A DNA stretch of 64,000 nt from Rhizobacter terrae (GTDB lineage Bacteria > Pseudomonadota > Gammaproteobacteria > Burkholderiales > Burkholderiaceae_C). The notes beneath the pieces were generated by a model. The model searched no databases and was not told where the DNA came from. It was given only the letters and a program-made list of their open reading frames with translations. The stretch is taken from NCBI RefSeq assembly GCF_003852895.1, contig NZ_QUSW01000003.1, positions 186,001 through 250,000 of the forward strand, in the 5' to 3' direction. Position numbers and translations under genes: made by a program. This document shows positions 37,837 to 47,187 of this stretch, piece after piece (positions within the stretch are counted from its first letter, which is position 1; each line of letters opens with the position of its first letter).

Positions 37837-39039
37837 ATGGCCGTCATCCAGCTTCCGCCGCACATCCTGAAGATCGGACTCCCGGTGCCCTTCGCCTTGC
37901 GCGATTCGGCCGGGATGCTGCTCGTGCCGCGCGGCGCCACGGTGGCCACCGAAGCGCAGCGCCAGCAGCTCATCGCCCGCGGCATCTACGTGGACGAGAA
38001 CGACTCCCAGCAGTTCAAGAAGGCGCTGGCCGGCAAGGTCGACTCCATGGTCCGCAGCAATGCGCTGCTGGGGCAGATCGCCAAGGCCACGGCCGACGTG
38101 CCCGAGGCCCCTGCGCAGCCGCTCACCCGCCGGTCCATCGCCGACCCGGTGACGGGCTGGAACAACCTGATGCTGCGCGCCAGCGCCATGCTTCACGATC
38201 CGCCGCAGGCCGACTTCGGCTCGCGCGTGGAGAAGCTGGAGCGCGACCTGCTGGAGCTGCTGGACGGCGACACCGATGCCGGGCTGCTCACGCTCATCCA
38301 CGCCACCACCAGCGAGCTGCACCAGTACAGCGTGACACACGCCCTGCTGGTCACCAGCGTGTGCGACCTGGCCGCGCGCAACCTGCCGTGGCCGGCCGAA
38401 TGGCGCGTGTCGCTGCGGCGCGCGGCGTTGACGATGAACATCGCGATGACCACGCTGCAGGACACGCTGGCCCTGCAGGACGGCCCGGTCACGCCGCGCC
38501 AGCGCGAGGTGATCGATGGCCACGCCGCGAAGGCGGTGAAGATCATGCGCGAGCTGGGGGTCAGCGACGACCTGTGGCTGCAGGCCGTCGAGCACCACCA
38601 TGCCTCGCCGCCCGGCCCGCTGGCCGAACTCTCGCCGTGGATGCAACTGGCCCGCCTCATCCAGCGTGCCGACATCTTCGCCGCACGCCTGAGCCCCCGG
38701 AAGATGCGCCAGGCCATGCCCGCCATCGCCGCGGCCAAGGCCGCCTATCTCGACGAGAACCAGAAGGCCGACGAGGCAGGCGCCGCCATCATCAAGGGCG
38801 TGGGCATCTACCCGCCCGGAAGCTACGTGCGCCTGGCCAGCACCGAGGTGGCCATCGTGCTGCGCCGCGGGGTGCGGGCCAACGAACCGAAGGTGGCCAG
38901 CATCATCAGCCGCAACGGCACGCCGCTGGGCGAGCCGGCGATGAGGGACATCCGGCAGAAGACGTACGAAATCACAGGCGGCGTCGCGCCGCACGAGGTG
39001 AAGGTTCGCCTCAACCTGCAGCGCCTGCTGCAGTTGTGA
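37837..39039 (+). CDS. Degenerate HD-GYP-like domain protein
   Basis: A 400-residue protein resembling cyclic-di-GMP phosphodiesterases of the HD-GYP class. The N-terminal segment LKIGLPVPFALRDSAGMLL is the usual lead-in domain. The HD region reads YSVTHALLVTSVCDLA, with His but not the HD dyad, and the later HHHASPPGP replaces HHExxDGxGYP. The C-terminal IYPPGSYVRL and VSAIIS-like (VASIISRNGTPL) strands are typical of the family end. Metal-ligand loss suggests a sensor or scaffold role. The ATG at 37837 is preferred on codon usage; an ATG at 37783 has a GAGG-like site but is followed by rare codons. Confidence 0.8.
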   Translation: MAVIQLPPHILKIGLPVPFALRDSAGMLLVPRGATVATEAQRQQLIARGIYVDENDSQQFKKALAGKVDSMVRSNALLGQIAKATADVPEAPAQPLTRRSIADPVTGWNNLMLRASAMLHDPPQADFGSRVEKLERDLLELLDGDTDAGLLTLIHATTSELHQYSVTHALLVTSVCDLAARNLPWPAEWRVSLRRAALTMNIAMTTLQDTLALQDGPVTPRQREVIDGHAAKAVKIMRELGVSDDLWLQAVEHHHASPPGPLAELSPWMQLARLIQRADIFAARLSPRKMRQAMPAIAAAKAAYLDENQKADEAGAAIIKGVGIYPPGSYVRLASTEVAIVLRRGVRANEPKVASIISRNGTPLGEPAMRDIRQKTYEITGGVAPHEVKVRLNLQRLLQL

Positions 39040-39092
39040 GGCCCCGACACGATTCTCGACAGCGGATCCGCTCGAGATTGATCTCGCCGCGC

Positions 39093-39737
39093 TCAGCGTC
39101 CGTAGGTCGCGACAAACGACGTCTTCGCGAGCAACTGGTTGCCGATACCCTTGTTCAGGATGAAGCTGTACAGCCCTGCAGTCCCCGAGCGGGGGATGCC
39201 GGCTGCAGCCTGCACGTCAGGAACGCCGTAGGCATAGAGCGTGAACTGGTAGCGGTGCGGCTTGTCGCCGGTGGGTGGGCAGGGGCCGGCATAGTTGCCG
39301 TTGCCACCGGTCGCCCCCGTATCCAGGAAGTCGGTGTTGCCGCCGAAGGCCGGTGCAGGCAGTGACGACGCGGCGTTGCCTGCGCCTTGCGCGAGACCCG
39401 TCGCGCTGGCCGGGATGTTGTACACGGCCCAGTGCCAGAAACCGCTGCCTGTCGGCGCGTCGAGGTCCAGCACCTGCAGTGCGAAACCCTTGGTGCCGGC
39501 AGGTGCGTTTTGCCAGCGCAGCTCCGGCGAGACATTGCCGCCGGTGCATCCGAAAGCATTGAGCGTGTACTTGGCGGCGAAGGTATTGCCGACGAGGTCG
39601 GGGCTGCCAAGCGCGAAGCCCGCGGTCTGTGCGTTGGCGTTGCCGCCACCGCAGGCCGCCATCGCGGTGACCGCGATCACAACGGTCACTGCCGACAGTG
39701 CGCGGATCGGGCTCAGAGCTTGAGGGAAGGTGTTCAT
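39093..39737 (-). CDS. YbhB/YbcL (PEBP) family lipoprotein
   Basis: A 214-residue phosphatidylethanolamine-binding-protein family member. Residues 1-29 are a lipoprotein signal with the lipobox AMAAC (Cys 29) followed by GGG. The fold is recognised from SPELRWQNAPAGTKGFALQVLDLDAP and GFWHWAVYNIPAS, and the late HRYQFTLYAYGVPD strand. YbhB-like proteins bind small anions; biological role is unclear. AGGAG sits 8 nt before the ATG at 39737. It is divergent from a LysR regulator gene (122 nt gap), which may control it. Confidence 0.88.
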   Translation of the reverse strand: MNTFPQALSPIRALSAVTVVIAVTAMAACGGGNANAQTAGFALGSPDLVGNTFAAKYTLNAFGCTGGNVSPELRWQNAPAGTKGFALQVLDLDAPTGSGFWHWAVYNIPASATGLAQGAGNAASSLPAPAFGGNTDFLDTGATGGNGNYAGPCPPTGDKPHRYQFTLYAYGVPDVQAAAGIPRSGTAGLYSFILNKGIGNQLLAKTSFVATYGR

Positions 39738-39827
39738 GGGTTCTCCTGTGGATGGACCGGGACTCGGTGAGGGGCAAATCTACGCAGCAGGTGAACTTGC
39801 ATCAATCGATAACATCGCAACCTCCGC

Positions 39828-39841
39828 TTGCGAAATTGCAA
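39828..39841. promoter_or_regulatory. Candidate LysR-type operator
   Basis: TTGC-GAAATT-GCAA is an inverted repeat with perfect 4-bp arms in the gap between the divergent PEBP and LysR genes. It matches the T-N11-A style dyad of LysR sites (the central part is AT-rich) and lies 18 nt before the LysR ATG. Confidence 0.4.
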
Positions 39842-39859
39842 TCATTCAAGGAGTGGGCG

Positions 39860-40774
39860 ATGATCCTGGGCATGAACTGGGATGACTTGCGTTTTGTCTT
39901 GGTGGTGGCCGACACCGGGTCCCTGGCCAGCGCCGCGCGGGAGCTGCAGGTCACGTTGTCGACGGCGATGCGTCGGCTCGACCAACTCGAAGCCGGCCTC
40001 GGCACGCGCTTGTTCGAGCGCCATCGCAAGGGCTACGCGGTGACTGACGCTGGCGAATTGCTGTTGCGCGAAGCCAAGGCCATGGCGCCGCGCATCGACG
40101 AGGTCGAGCGTCAACTGCAAGGCCGTGACCAACGCCTGAAGGGAACGGTCCACCTGACGACGGCGTTCGCCACCGTGTCATACCTGCTCTCGCAAGCGTT
40201 GGCAGACTTCGCCAAGGCGCACCCGGGGATCTCGGTCGATATCAGCGAAAGCAGCGCATTGCTCGACCTGTCACGGCGAGAGGCCGACGTGGCGCTGCGC
40301 TTCTCGCGCGAACCGCCTGACCATTGGGTCGGGCGTCAACTGGGGGTGGTGCAATACCGCGCCTGTGCGAGGCGTGGAGCTCCTGCCCTGCCCCAGGGGA
40401 AGACGCAGCTGGACGCCCTGCTCGGGATGTCGCCGTGGATCGAATTCGGTGGTTCCGACAACCGCTGCTCACGCTGGATGCGCAGCCACCTGCCCCCGAA
40501 CCACGTGCGCTTTCGTGTCGATACCTTCGGCAGCATGGTGGCGCTGTTGCGCAGCGGTTGCGGCATTGGCATCTTGCCGTCCTACGTGGCCGCCGGCGAG
40601 CCCGAGCTGGTCGCGGTGTCGGATGACATCGCAGAGCTGGCCAACCCCGCGTGGCTTCTCACCCACCCCGACCTGCGCCGCACCGCCCGCATCCAGGCCT
40701 TCATGCGCTTTGTTGGCGAAGCGGTGGCGAAGCGGCTGCAAGGCACACCAGAGACAGATCGAATCGCCGCCTGA
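39860..40774 (+). CDS. LysR family transcriptional regulator
   Basis: A 304-residue LysR regulator. The N-terminal winged helix (about 5-64, NWDDLRFVLVVADTGSLASAARELQ) precedes a substrate-binding domain (about 90-290, GTVHLTTAFATVSYLLSQALA). AAGGAG lies 6 nt before the ATG at 39860, fixing the start over the later ATG at 39872. It belongs to the group that starts MxWDDLRxFLxVADxGS. The gene is divergent from the PEBP lipoprotein and convergent with the metH homocysteine module (63 nt between stops), so it is one of the three genes separating the two metH pieces. Confidence 0.92.
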   Translation: MILGMNWDDLRFVLVVADTGSLASAARELQVTLSTAMRRLDQLEAGLGTRLFERHRKGYAVTDAGELLLREAKAMAPRIDEVERQLQGRDQRLKGTVHLTTAFATVSYLLSQALADFAKAHPGISVDISESSALLDLSRREADVALRFSREPPDHWVGRQLGVVQYRACARRGAPALPQGKTQLDALLGMSPWIEFGGSDNRCSRWMRSHLPPNHVRFRVDTFGSMVALLRSGCGIGILPSYVAAGEPELVAVSDDIAELANPAWLLTHPDLRRTARIQAFMRFVGEAVAKRLQGTPETDRIAA

Positions 40775-40836
40775 GTCAGGCACGGTCACCGACGCCGGCA
40801 AGCCCATGCTCCCCGGCTCGCCTGCCTCGCCAATGA

Positions 40837-41886
40837 CTAAGCTGCCAGCAAGGAAGTGAACGCGCCGTGCTGGACACAGCGCGGCTGGTACTTGCCGACT
40901 CGCTGAGCGATCTGCGCGATGTGAGCCGGCGTCGTTCCGCAGCACCCACCCGCGACGTTCAGGAAGCCCGACTTCGCGAACTCCTCCACCAGGCTCCCGG
41001 TGATCTCCGGCGTCTCGTCGAAGCCGGTGTCGCTCATCGGGTTGGGCAGGCCCGCGTTCGGATAGCAGCTGATGAACGTGTCGCCTGCCACCTTGGACAG
41101 CTCTTCGATGTACGGCCGCATCAGCGTCGCACCCAGCGCGCAGTTCAGGCCCACCGCCAGCGGGCGGGCATGGCGCACGCTGTGCCAGAAGGCGCTGACG
41201 GTCTGGCCTGAGAGGATGCGGCCGGACGCGTCGGTCACCGTGCCGGAGATGATGACGGGCAGCCGCTCGCCCGTCGCCTCCATCAGCTCGTCCAGCGCAA
41301 AGATGGCCGCCTTGGCGTTGAGCGTGTCGAAGATGGTTTCCACGAGGAAGAGGTCGCAGCCGCCTTCCATCAGACCTTCAGCCTGCTCGTAGTAGGCGGC
41401 CTTGAGCTCGTCGAAGCTCACGTTGCGCGCCGCGGGGTCGTTCACGTCCGGGCTGATGCTGGCGGTGCGTGGCGTGGGGCCAAGCGCGCCGGCCACGTAG
41501 CGCGGCTTGTCGGCAGTGGCGTACTTGTCGCAGGCTTCGCGCGCCAGCTTGGCGCCGGCCACGTTCAGCTCTCGGGCGACGTGGGCCAGGGCGTAGTCTT
41601 CCTGCGCCACGGTGGTCGCGCCGAAAGTGTTGGTCTCGATGATGTCCGCACCCGCCGCAAGGTATTGCTCATGGATCTCGCGGATCACGTCCGGCCGCGT
41701 GAGCTGCAGCAGGTCGTTGTTGCCCTTCAAGTCCTTGCCGTGGTCCAGGAAGCGCTGGCCGCGGAAATCGGCTTCCGTCAGCTTGTAGCGCTGGATCATG
41801 GTGCCCATGGCGCCATCGAGGATGGCGATGCGTTGCTTGAGGATCTCGGGCAGCGCCTGGGCGCGGGTGTAGGCGATCGGGTTCAT
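40837..41886 (-). CDS. metH: Methionine synthase homocysteine-binding module (split MetH)
   Basis: A 349-residue homocysteine S-methyltransferase domain, equivalent to the first quarter of E. coli MetH. The start [17 protein letters not shown] is the MetH N-terminus. The zinc ligands are seen as GLNCALG and GGCCGTTP near the C-terminus. The protein should complement the 912-residue partner encoded at 34822-37560. The split as such is common in Betaproteobacteria, but here the pieces are separated by about 3.3 kb carrying three genes. It lies 21 nt downstream of the GGDEF-EAL gene, leaving no room for its own riboswitch. Confidence 0.95.
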   Translation of the reverse strand: MNPIAYTRAQALPEILKQRIAILDGAMGTMIQRYKLTEADFRGQRFLDHGKDLKGNNDLLQLTRPDVIREIHEQYLAAGADIIETNTFGATTVAQEDYALAHVARELNVAGAKLAREACDKYATADKPRYVAGALGPTPRTASISPDVNDPAARNVSFDELKAAYYEQAEGLMEGGCDLFLVETIFDTLNAKAAIFALDELMEATGERLPVIISGTVTDASGRILSGQTVSAFWHSVRHARPLAVGLNCALGATLMRPYIEELSKVAGDTFISCYPNAGLPNPMSDTGFDETPEITGSLVEEFAKSGFLNVAGGCCGTTPAHIAQIAQRVGKYQPRCVQHGAFTSLLAA

Positions 41887-41907
41887 CCCTCGATTCTAGG
41901 AAACCCG

Positions 41908-44115
41908 TCAACCCCCTGCCGCGCCGCCATGCCGCCGCTGGGCGCGCAGGGCCTGGACACTGTGCAGGCCGTCCTGCGAGCTGGAGCGCGGGGCGTCGCC
42001 CATCACGGACACGTCAGTCTCGGCGAACAGCGAGGCGCGGAATGCGTTCTTGGCGGGCTTGTCCTCCACCGCCCACAAGAGCAGCGCCCGGGCGGACATG
42101 GGCCGGGCGAACAGGTAGCCCTGGAATTCATCGCAGCCCAGCTGCAGCAGGATGTCGCGCTGCTGCACCGTCTCCACACCCTCGGCCACCACCTTCAGGC
42201 CGATGGCATGGGCCAGTTTGAGCACGGCGTCGACGATGGCCTTGGCGTCATCGCTGGTGTCCAGGTCCATCACGAAGCTGCGGTCGATCTTCAGCTCGGT
42301 GGCCGGCAGCCGGCGCAGGTAGCTCAGGCTGGAATAGCCGGTGCCGAAGTCGTCGATGGACAGGTGGATGCCGGCCTGCCCCAGGCGCTCGAAGGTGCGC
42401 TGGGTGACCTGCGTGTCTTCCATCGCCACCGATTCGGTAATCTCGCAGGTGAGTCGCGACGGGTTCACGCCGTGGCGCTTCAAGGCGGCCTGGATGCGCT
42501 CGACCAGGTCGTTCTGGCGCATCTGGAAGACCGACAGGTTGATCGCCACGCGCATTTTCAGCCCGCGCTCGCGCCACACCCGTGCCTGCCGGCAGGCATC
42601 GTCGATGACCCAGTTGCCCAGCGCGCCGATCAAGCCATGGCGCTCGGCCAGCGGAATGAACACATCGGGGCTCAGCGTGCCGCGCACCGGATGGTGCCAG
42701 CGCAGCAGCGCCTCGGCGGCCGTCACCTGCCCGCTGCGGGCGTCGATCTTGGGCTGGTAGAACAGCTCCAGTTGCTTGTTCTCGATGGCATGGCGCAAGT
42801 CGCGCAGCAGCTCGTGCTTGTCGCGCGCATCGTCTTGCATGCGCGGCTCGAAGGCCATGTAGGTGCAGCCGCCCGCCGCCTTGGCCGCATGCATGGCGGC
42901 ATCGGCGCGAACGATGAGCTTGGAGGCGCCGCCGTCTTCCGGGAAGCAGGCGATGCCGATGGACGCCGACAGCTTGAGCTCCTGGCCGTCGCAGTTGATG
43001 GGGCCGTCCAGCACCTCCAGCAGCTTGGCGGCCGAGCGCCCCAGCGACTGCCGGTCGAGGTGGCCTTGCAGCATCAGCAGGAATTCATCGCCGCCCAGGC
43101 GGGCCAGGGTCTGGCCGATGACGCGCGGCGGTCCCACCAGGGTAGCGGCATGCTCCACCAGGCGCCGGCTGACTTCGCGCAGCACGCTGTCGCCCAGTGC
43201 GTGGCCAAAGGAGTCGTTGACGCTCTTGAAGCTGTCCAGGCCGATGAGCAGCAGCGCCACCCGGTGGCCCTGGTTCTCGGCCTGCTGCGCGGCCTGGCGC
43301 AGCGAGGCTTCCAGGCCCACGCGGCTGAGCAGTCCGGTGAGCGGATCGGAGAACGGCGTGCGTTCAAGGTGGGCGTGCGCCTGCTGCAGCTGCGCACCCA
43401 GCAGCTGGTGGCGGCCCATCATGAGGCGCTCCATGCGCCAGGCCTGCATGGCCAGCAGGGCCATGCCGAACGCCAGCACGGCCGTGAGCAATTCGCCCGC
43501 GGGCATGACCGGGTCGGGCATGGGCAGCCAGAAGGCCATGGCCGCGATGGGCAGTGCCTGGGCCAGGCCCAGCGGCAAGGCAGCCTGGATGCTGCGCTTC
43601 CAGGGCGCGTGGCGGCGGTTGCGCTGCCAGTGCGACAGCGTCCACACCATGGCCACCTGCGCCGCGATGGCACCGGCGCACACCGCCAGCACGGCGGTCA
43701 GCGGGGTCTTCCATTCCAGGGATTGCGCCAGCGTGGCCACGACACACAACAGCAGGAAAGAGGCGCCGGCCGCGGCAGGCGGGCGATGCCGCTTGCGGCG
43801 CGAGGTGCCGCCGATGAAGGCCACCAGCGCCGAGGCGATCGACAGCAGCAGTGCGAATGCCGCGCCGGCCAGCGGCACACGGCCCGCGCCGGCCATGCCC
43901 ATCGCCACGCACAGGGCGGCTGACCAGAAGCAGGCGCCGACGATGACCGCCGAGGTCACCAGCCAGCTTCGCTCCACGCGCGCATCCGTGCCGTCGGCAC
44001 GCTGCGCCATCATCAGCGCCAGCAGGGCGCCGCACCCCAGGCAGGCCAATGCCGCAGCCAACCGCAGTGGCAGGGCCAGTTCGGTGAGGAGGGGAACGTC
44101 GGCGGGGGAAGTCAT
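41908..44115 (-). CDS. Membrane GGDEF-EAL cyclic-di-GMP protein
   Basis: A 735-residue protein with about seven hydrophobic segments in residues 12-225. Next is a diguanylate cyclase domain (about 252-415) with intact GGDEF at 341-345. Last is a phosphodiesterase domain (about 430-685) with EALLRW (EAL at 468-470), DDFGTGYSSL (588-597) and EGVE (645-648). All key residues for both activities appear present. The membrane part, WLVTSAVIVGACFWSAALC (51-69), resembles an MHYT-type sensor but the histidine of the motif is lost. The C-terminal 50 residues are unconserved. It is 21 nt upstream of the metH homocysteine module on the same strand. Confidence 0.9.
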   Translation of the reverse strand: MTSPADVPLLTELALPLRLAAALACLGCGALLALMMAQRADGTDARVERSWLVTSAVIVGACFWSAALCVAMGMAGAGRVPLAGAAFALLLSIASALVAFIGGTSRRKRHRPPAAAGASFLLLCVVATLAQSLEWKTPLTAVLAVCAGAIAAQVAMVWTLSHWQRNRRHAPWKRSIQAALPLGLAQALPIAAMAFWLPMPDPVMPAGELLTAVLAFGMALLAMQAWRMERLMMGRHQLLGAQLQQAHAHLERTPFSDPLTGLLSRVGLEASLRQAAQQAENQGHRVALLLIGLDSFKSVNDSFGHALGDSVLREVSRRLVEHAATLVGPPRVIGQTLARLGGDEFLLMLQGHLDRQSLGRSAAKLLEVLDGPINCDGQELKLSASIGIACFPEDGGASKLIVRADAAMHAAKAAGGCTYMAFEPRMQDDARDKHELLRDLRHAIENKQLELFYQPKIDARSGQVTAAEALLRWHHPVRGTLSPDVFIPLAERHGLIGALGNWVIDDACRQARVWRERGLKMRVAINLSVFQMRQNDLVERIQAALKRHGVNPSRLTCEITESVAMEDTQVTQRTFERLGQAGIHLSIDDFGTGYSSLSYLRRLPATELKIDRSFVMDLDTSDDAKAIVDAVLKLAHAIGLKVVAEGVETVQQRDILLQLGCDEFQGYLFARPMSARALLLWAVEDKPAKNAFRASLFAETDVSVMGDAPRSSSQDGLHSVQALRAQRRHGGAAGG

Positions 44116-44297
44116 GCAAACAGCAGGAAGCTCGGCGTGCGCGGGCGCAAGTCCTTGAAGTCTGCATGGCGAAGTGGGTTTGCGCCGCTTGAGCTTGCCG
44201 GCCCGAGGCCATTGCCCGTGGAGGAATAACGATTTCGCCGAGGGCGTGATGTGCGCCGCGAATCGGCGCCTTGCATTTCAGCCCGGCGTCAACTTCA

Positions 44298-46595
44298 TCA
44301 AGCCCGGAATCCGATGCCGCGGCGCTGCCGCACCTCGGGCTTGACCTTGTGCTCGGCTTCGAGCTGGGCGAGGAATTCGTCCGGGTCGAAGCTGGTGCCC
44401 AGCACGTCCACCTGGCGCTTCACGGATGCGAAATCGCCGGGGGCGAGCTGGTCGAGCTCATGCAGGCGGTCGCGCTGCTCAGGTGTCAGCCTGGCAGCCT
44501 CGCCATCCAGTGCTTCGGCCACGAACATGCGCTCGCGCTGCTCGGGCATGAGCGCCTTGAAGCGGATCTTGAAGGTGAAGCGCCGCAGTGCTGCCTCGTC
44601 CAACTCCTCGAAGAGGTTGGTGGTGCAGATGAAGACGCCCGCATATCGCTCCATGCCCTGCAGCATCTCGTTGACCTCGCTCACTTCGTAGTTGCGCTCG
44701 GCCATGCGGCGGCTGCGCATGAAGCTGTCGGCTTCGTCCAGCAGCAGCACCGCATGCTCGGACTCTGCGTCCTCGAACATCGCGGCCATGTTCTGCTCGG
44801 TCTCGCCGACGAACTTGCTCACGAGGTCGGACGCCTGGCGGATCATCAGCGGCCGCTGCAGTTCGTGCGCGATGTGCTCGGCCAGTGCCGTCTTGCCGGT
44901 GCCGGGCGGCCCGTAGAAGCACAGCGTGCCGAAGCCCTTGCGGCGCAGCGCCTCGACGATGCGCGGGATCTCGAAGCGTGACTCGGTGTTGACCAGGCTC
45001 AGGTCGTAGTTCGTGACCACACGGCGCGGCCCGCGGCCCATGTTGCCGTTGCCCAGCGCCTTGTCGGCATTGCCGATCTGCCGCTCGATGAGCGCCTCGA
45101 CCTGCCCCGCCTCGCCGGCCAGCCGCGCGAACTTCACCGCCGTGCGCACCTGCGCGGGCGTGAGGCCCTTGCGTTCGGCCAGCTTGGCGGCGAAGCCCTC
45201 GGACACCGGCACGCCCGCCAGTGCCTTGGTCACCAAGGCTTCACGCGCGCCCGGCGGCGGGCTCTTGAGTTCCAGGTGGTACTGGAAGCGGCGCCGGAAA
45301 GCCGGGTCGATCTGCTCGATGCGGTTGGTGACCCAGATCACCGGCACCGGGTTGGTCTCCAGGATCTGGTTCACCCAGGCCTTGCCGCTGACGCTGCCGC
45401 TGGGCGAGCCGTCGCCGGTGTCCAGCCGCGCCATGATCTGCGCCGCATCGGTGGAAATGGGTGGGAAGACGTCCTCCACCTCATCGAACAGCAAGGCCAC
45501 GTTGCTGCTGCCCTTGAGGAAGACTTGGCTGATCTGCAGCGAGCGGTAGCGGTCGCGGCCGCTCAGCGAATTGCCGTCGCGGTCGGCGTATTCGACCTCG
45601 TACAGCTCCAGCCCCGCCGCCTGAGCGGCCACCTTGGCCAGCTCGGTCTTGCCCGTGCCGGGTGGGCCATACAGCAGCACGTTCACACCCGGTTCCTTGT
45701 GCGAGACGGCACTGCGCAGCATGGCGGTCAGCACGCGCTGGTCGTCGCCGACGTAGTGGAAATCGCCCGGCGCGAGTTCGCTGCGCGTGGCCGGGCGGGT
45801 GAACACCGCCATGAGGTCGGACGGGCCTTCGTACTGCCGCATGAGCACCGGCGGCAGCTGCTCGCTGACCTTCATCAGGTCCGCCAGGTCGGTGATGTTG
45901 TGCTCGGAGATGAGGTTCTCCACCATGCCGATGCGTTCGAGCCGCGAACCGGCGCGCAGGGCCTCGGCCACTTCGGCTTCGTTGACGCCGGCCACGGAAG
46001 CAATGGCTGCGTAGGCTTCCTGCGCATTGGAGACCTTGAACTCCACCAGCAGCCCGCGCAGGTCGCGCTGGTAGCGCGCCAGCGTGCCGTACAGCAGCAG
46101 CGCCCGCTCGGCCGGGTTGAGTTGCAGCAGGCCGGCCAGCGAATCGATGTTCTTCTGGACCAGCGTGGATTCCTTCTTCAGGCTGCGATCCAGCCAGTCG
46201 GCGGTGGCGCCCAGCACGGCGAGCAGGTCCTTGGGCGAATCCTTGATGTATTCGTCGACGTAGAAGAAGAGCGTGCCTTCCTCGTAGGGCCCGCGCCAGC
46301 CGCCGTGGCGCTCCATGAAGGCGTCGTCGCCCAGGGTCTCATGGCCCTTCCACTGCTCGTTGCCCTTGCAGCGGTTGGTGAGGAATTCGCGCAGCCGCGC
46401 CAGCACCGAGCCGGGCCACACGAGGTGGCGGCCGGTGAGCGACAAGAGGCTGTTCCAGTCGCGCCGCAGGTTGAAGCGGCCGACGTGCCGCATGGTGAGC
46501 GTCAGCACGAACTGCGAGCACATGCGGTCGAGCACCGGTGCTTCTTTCAGCCCCGGCGACAGCACCACACGGACTTCGCTCGCGCTCTTGCCCAT
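44298..46595 (-). CDS. Tandem AAA ATPase of unknown function
   Basis: A 765-residue soluble protein with a 290-residue unique N-terminal region and two AAA+ modules. The first has Walker A YGPPGTGKT (309-317), Walker B ALLFDEVED (367-375) and an arginine finger region FRRRFQYH (433-440). The second has Walker A YGPPGTGKT (561-569), Walker B VLLLDEADS (616-624) and LRRFTF (670-675). The overall plan is p97/FtsH-like double AAA, suggesting remodelling of a protein complex. GGAGG lies 6 nt before the ATG at 46595. The next leftward gene is 182 nt away; a DUF3567 gene lies 153 nt upstream on the same strand. Confidence 0.85.
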   Translation of the reverse strand: MGKSASEVRVVLSPGLKEAPVLDRMCSQFVLTLTMRHVGRFNLRRDWNSLLSLTGRHLVWPGSVLARLREFLTNRCKGNEQWKGHETLGDDAFMERHGGWRGPYEEGTLFFYVDEYIKDSPKDLLAVLGATADWLDRSLKKESTLVQKNIDSLAGLLQLNPAERALLLYGTLARYQRDLRGLLVEFKVSNAQEAYAAIASVAGVNEAEVAEALRAGSRLERIGMVENLISEHNITDLADLMKVSEQLPPVLMRQYEGPSDLMAVFTRPATRSELAPGDFHYVGDDQRVLTAMLRSAVSHKEPGVNVLLYGPPGTGKTELAKVAAQAAGLELYEVEYADRDGNSLSGRDRYRSLQISQVFLKGSSNVALLFDEVEDVFPPISTDAAQIMARLDTGDGSPSGSVSGKAWVNQILETNPVPVIWVTNRIEQIDPAFRRRFQYHLELKSPPPGAREALVTKALAGVPVSEGFAAKLAERKGLTPAQVRTAVKFARLAGEAGQVEALIERQIGNADKALGNGNMGRGPRRVVTNYDLSLVNTESRFEIPRIVEALRRKGFGTLCFYGPPGTGKTALAEHIAHELQRPLMIRQASDLVSKFVGETEQNMAAMFEDAESEHAVLLLDEADSFMRSRRMAERNYEVSEVNEMLQGMERYAGVFICTTNLFEELDEAALRRFTFKIRFKALMPEQRERMFVAEALDGEAARLTPEQRDRLHELDQLAPGDFASVKRQVDVLGTSFDPDEFLAQLEAEHKVKPEVRQRRGIGFRA

Positions 46596-46748
46596 CCACA
46601 TCCTCCACACAGCCACGGGGGAAGGCCCGAGGCCATCTTGGCGCAGCATGCCGCAGGCGGCAAGCCCCCTTCAACCCAGGGCCTGATCGTCCCCGGGGTG
46701 CCGTGAGAAATTTGTGAATGCGCCGGTGGGCAGGCTGTCAGCGCCGTG

Positions 46749-47036
46749 TCAGTGCAGGATGACGGGCTGCTGCATGATGGAGCTGAAGCGCCCGAGGTAC
46801 TCGTCGATCTCCTCTTCCGAGGGCTCCATCTCGATGAGCGCTTCCACGCCCTCCTTGAAGCTCTCGGCCAGCGCGCCCTCGATGAAGATCTCGCGCCGGG
46901 CGAACTTGTCGACGATCTCGTAGCCGCCGCGATTGAGGGTGAACGGGCTTCCCTCGCCCGACGCGTTGTCGTCGGACGCTGGCGGCACGTCGAACATGAC
47001 CACCGCGAAACTGTCCGAGTTGTAGAGCATTTGCAT
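46749..47036 (-). CDS. DUF3567 family protein
   Basis: A 95-residue cytoplasmic protein of the DUF3567 family, known only from Betaproteobacteria. Hallmarks are MQMLYNSDSFAVVMFDVP at the start, GGYEIVDKFARREIFIEGALAESF in the middle and QQPVILH at the end. Its function is unknown. AAGGAG lies 5 nt before the ATG at 47036. It is single, 153 nt upstream of the tandem AAA ATPase gene on the same strand. A 13-bp palindrome lies upstream at 47146-47158. Confidence 0.92.
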   Translation of the reverse strand: MQMLYNSDSFAVVMFDVPPASDDNASGEGSPFTLNRGGYEIVDKFARREIFIEGALAESFKEGVEALIEMEPSEEEIDEYLGRFSSIMQQPVILH

Positions 47037-47145
47037 ATGGACTCCTTGGCGGGAAGCTGAGTCTTCCAACGCAAATTTCAAGCCAAGGGCCGACGCAGGG
47101 ACATTGCTGGCATGTGAAGTTGGGTAAGCAGGCGTCAGCCGGCCT

Positions 47146-47158
47146 GGTGCAATGCACC
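47146..47158. other. Short palindrome upstream of DUF3567
   Basis: GGTGCA-A-TGCACC is an inverted repeat with perfect 6-bp arms and a single central base. It lies in the 151-nt gap between the DUF3108 gene stop (47188) and the DUF3567 start (47036). It could be an operator for DUF3567 or a short 3' hairpin of the DUF3108 message. Confidence 0.3.
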
Positions 47159-47187
47159 CGGTGGCATCGCCAAACCGCCGCTGGCCC

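Noticed and set aside
41887-41907. Search for a cobalamin or SAM/SAH riboswitch before the metH homocysteine module.
   Set aside because: Only 21 nt separate it from the GGDEF-EAL stop, too short for an aptamer, and no pattern is seen.
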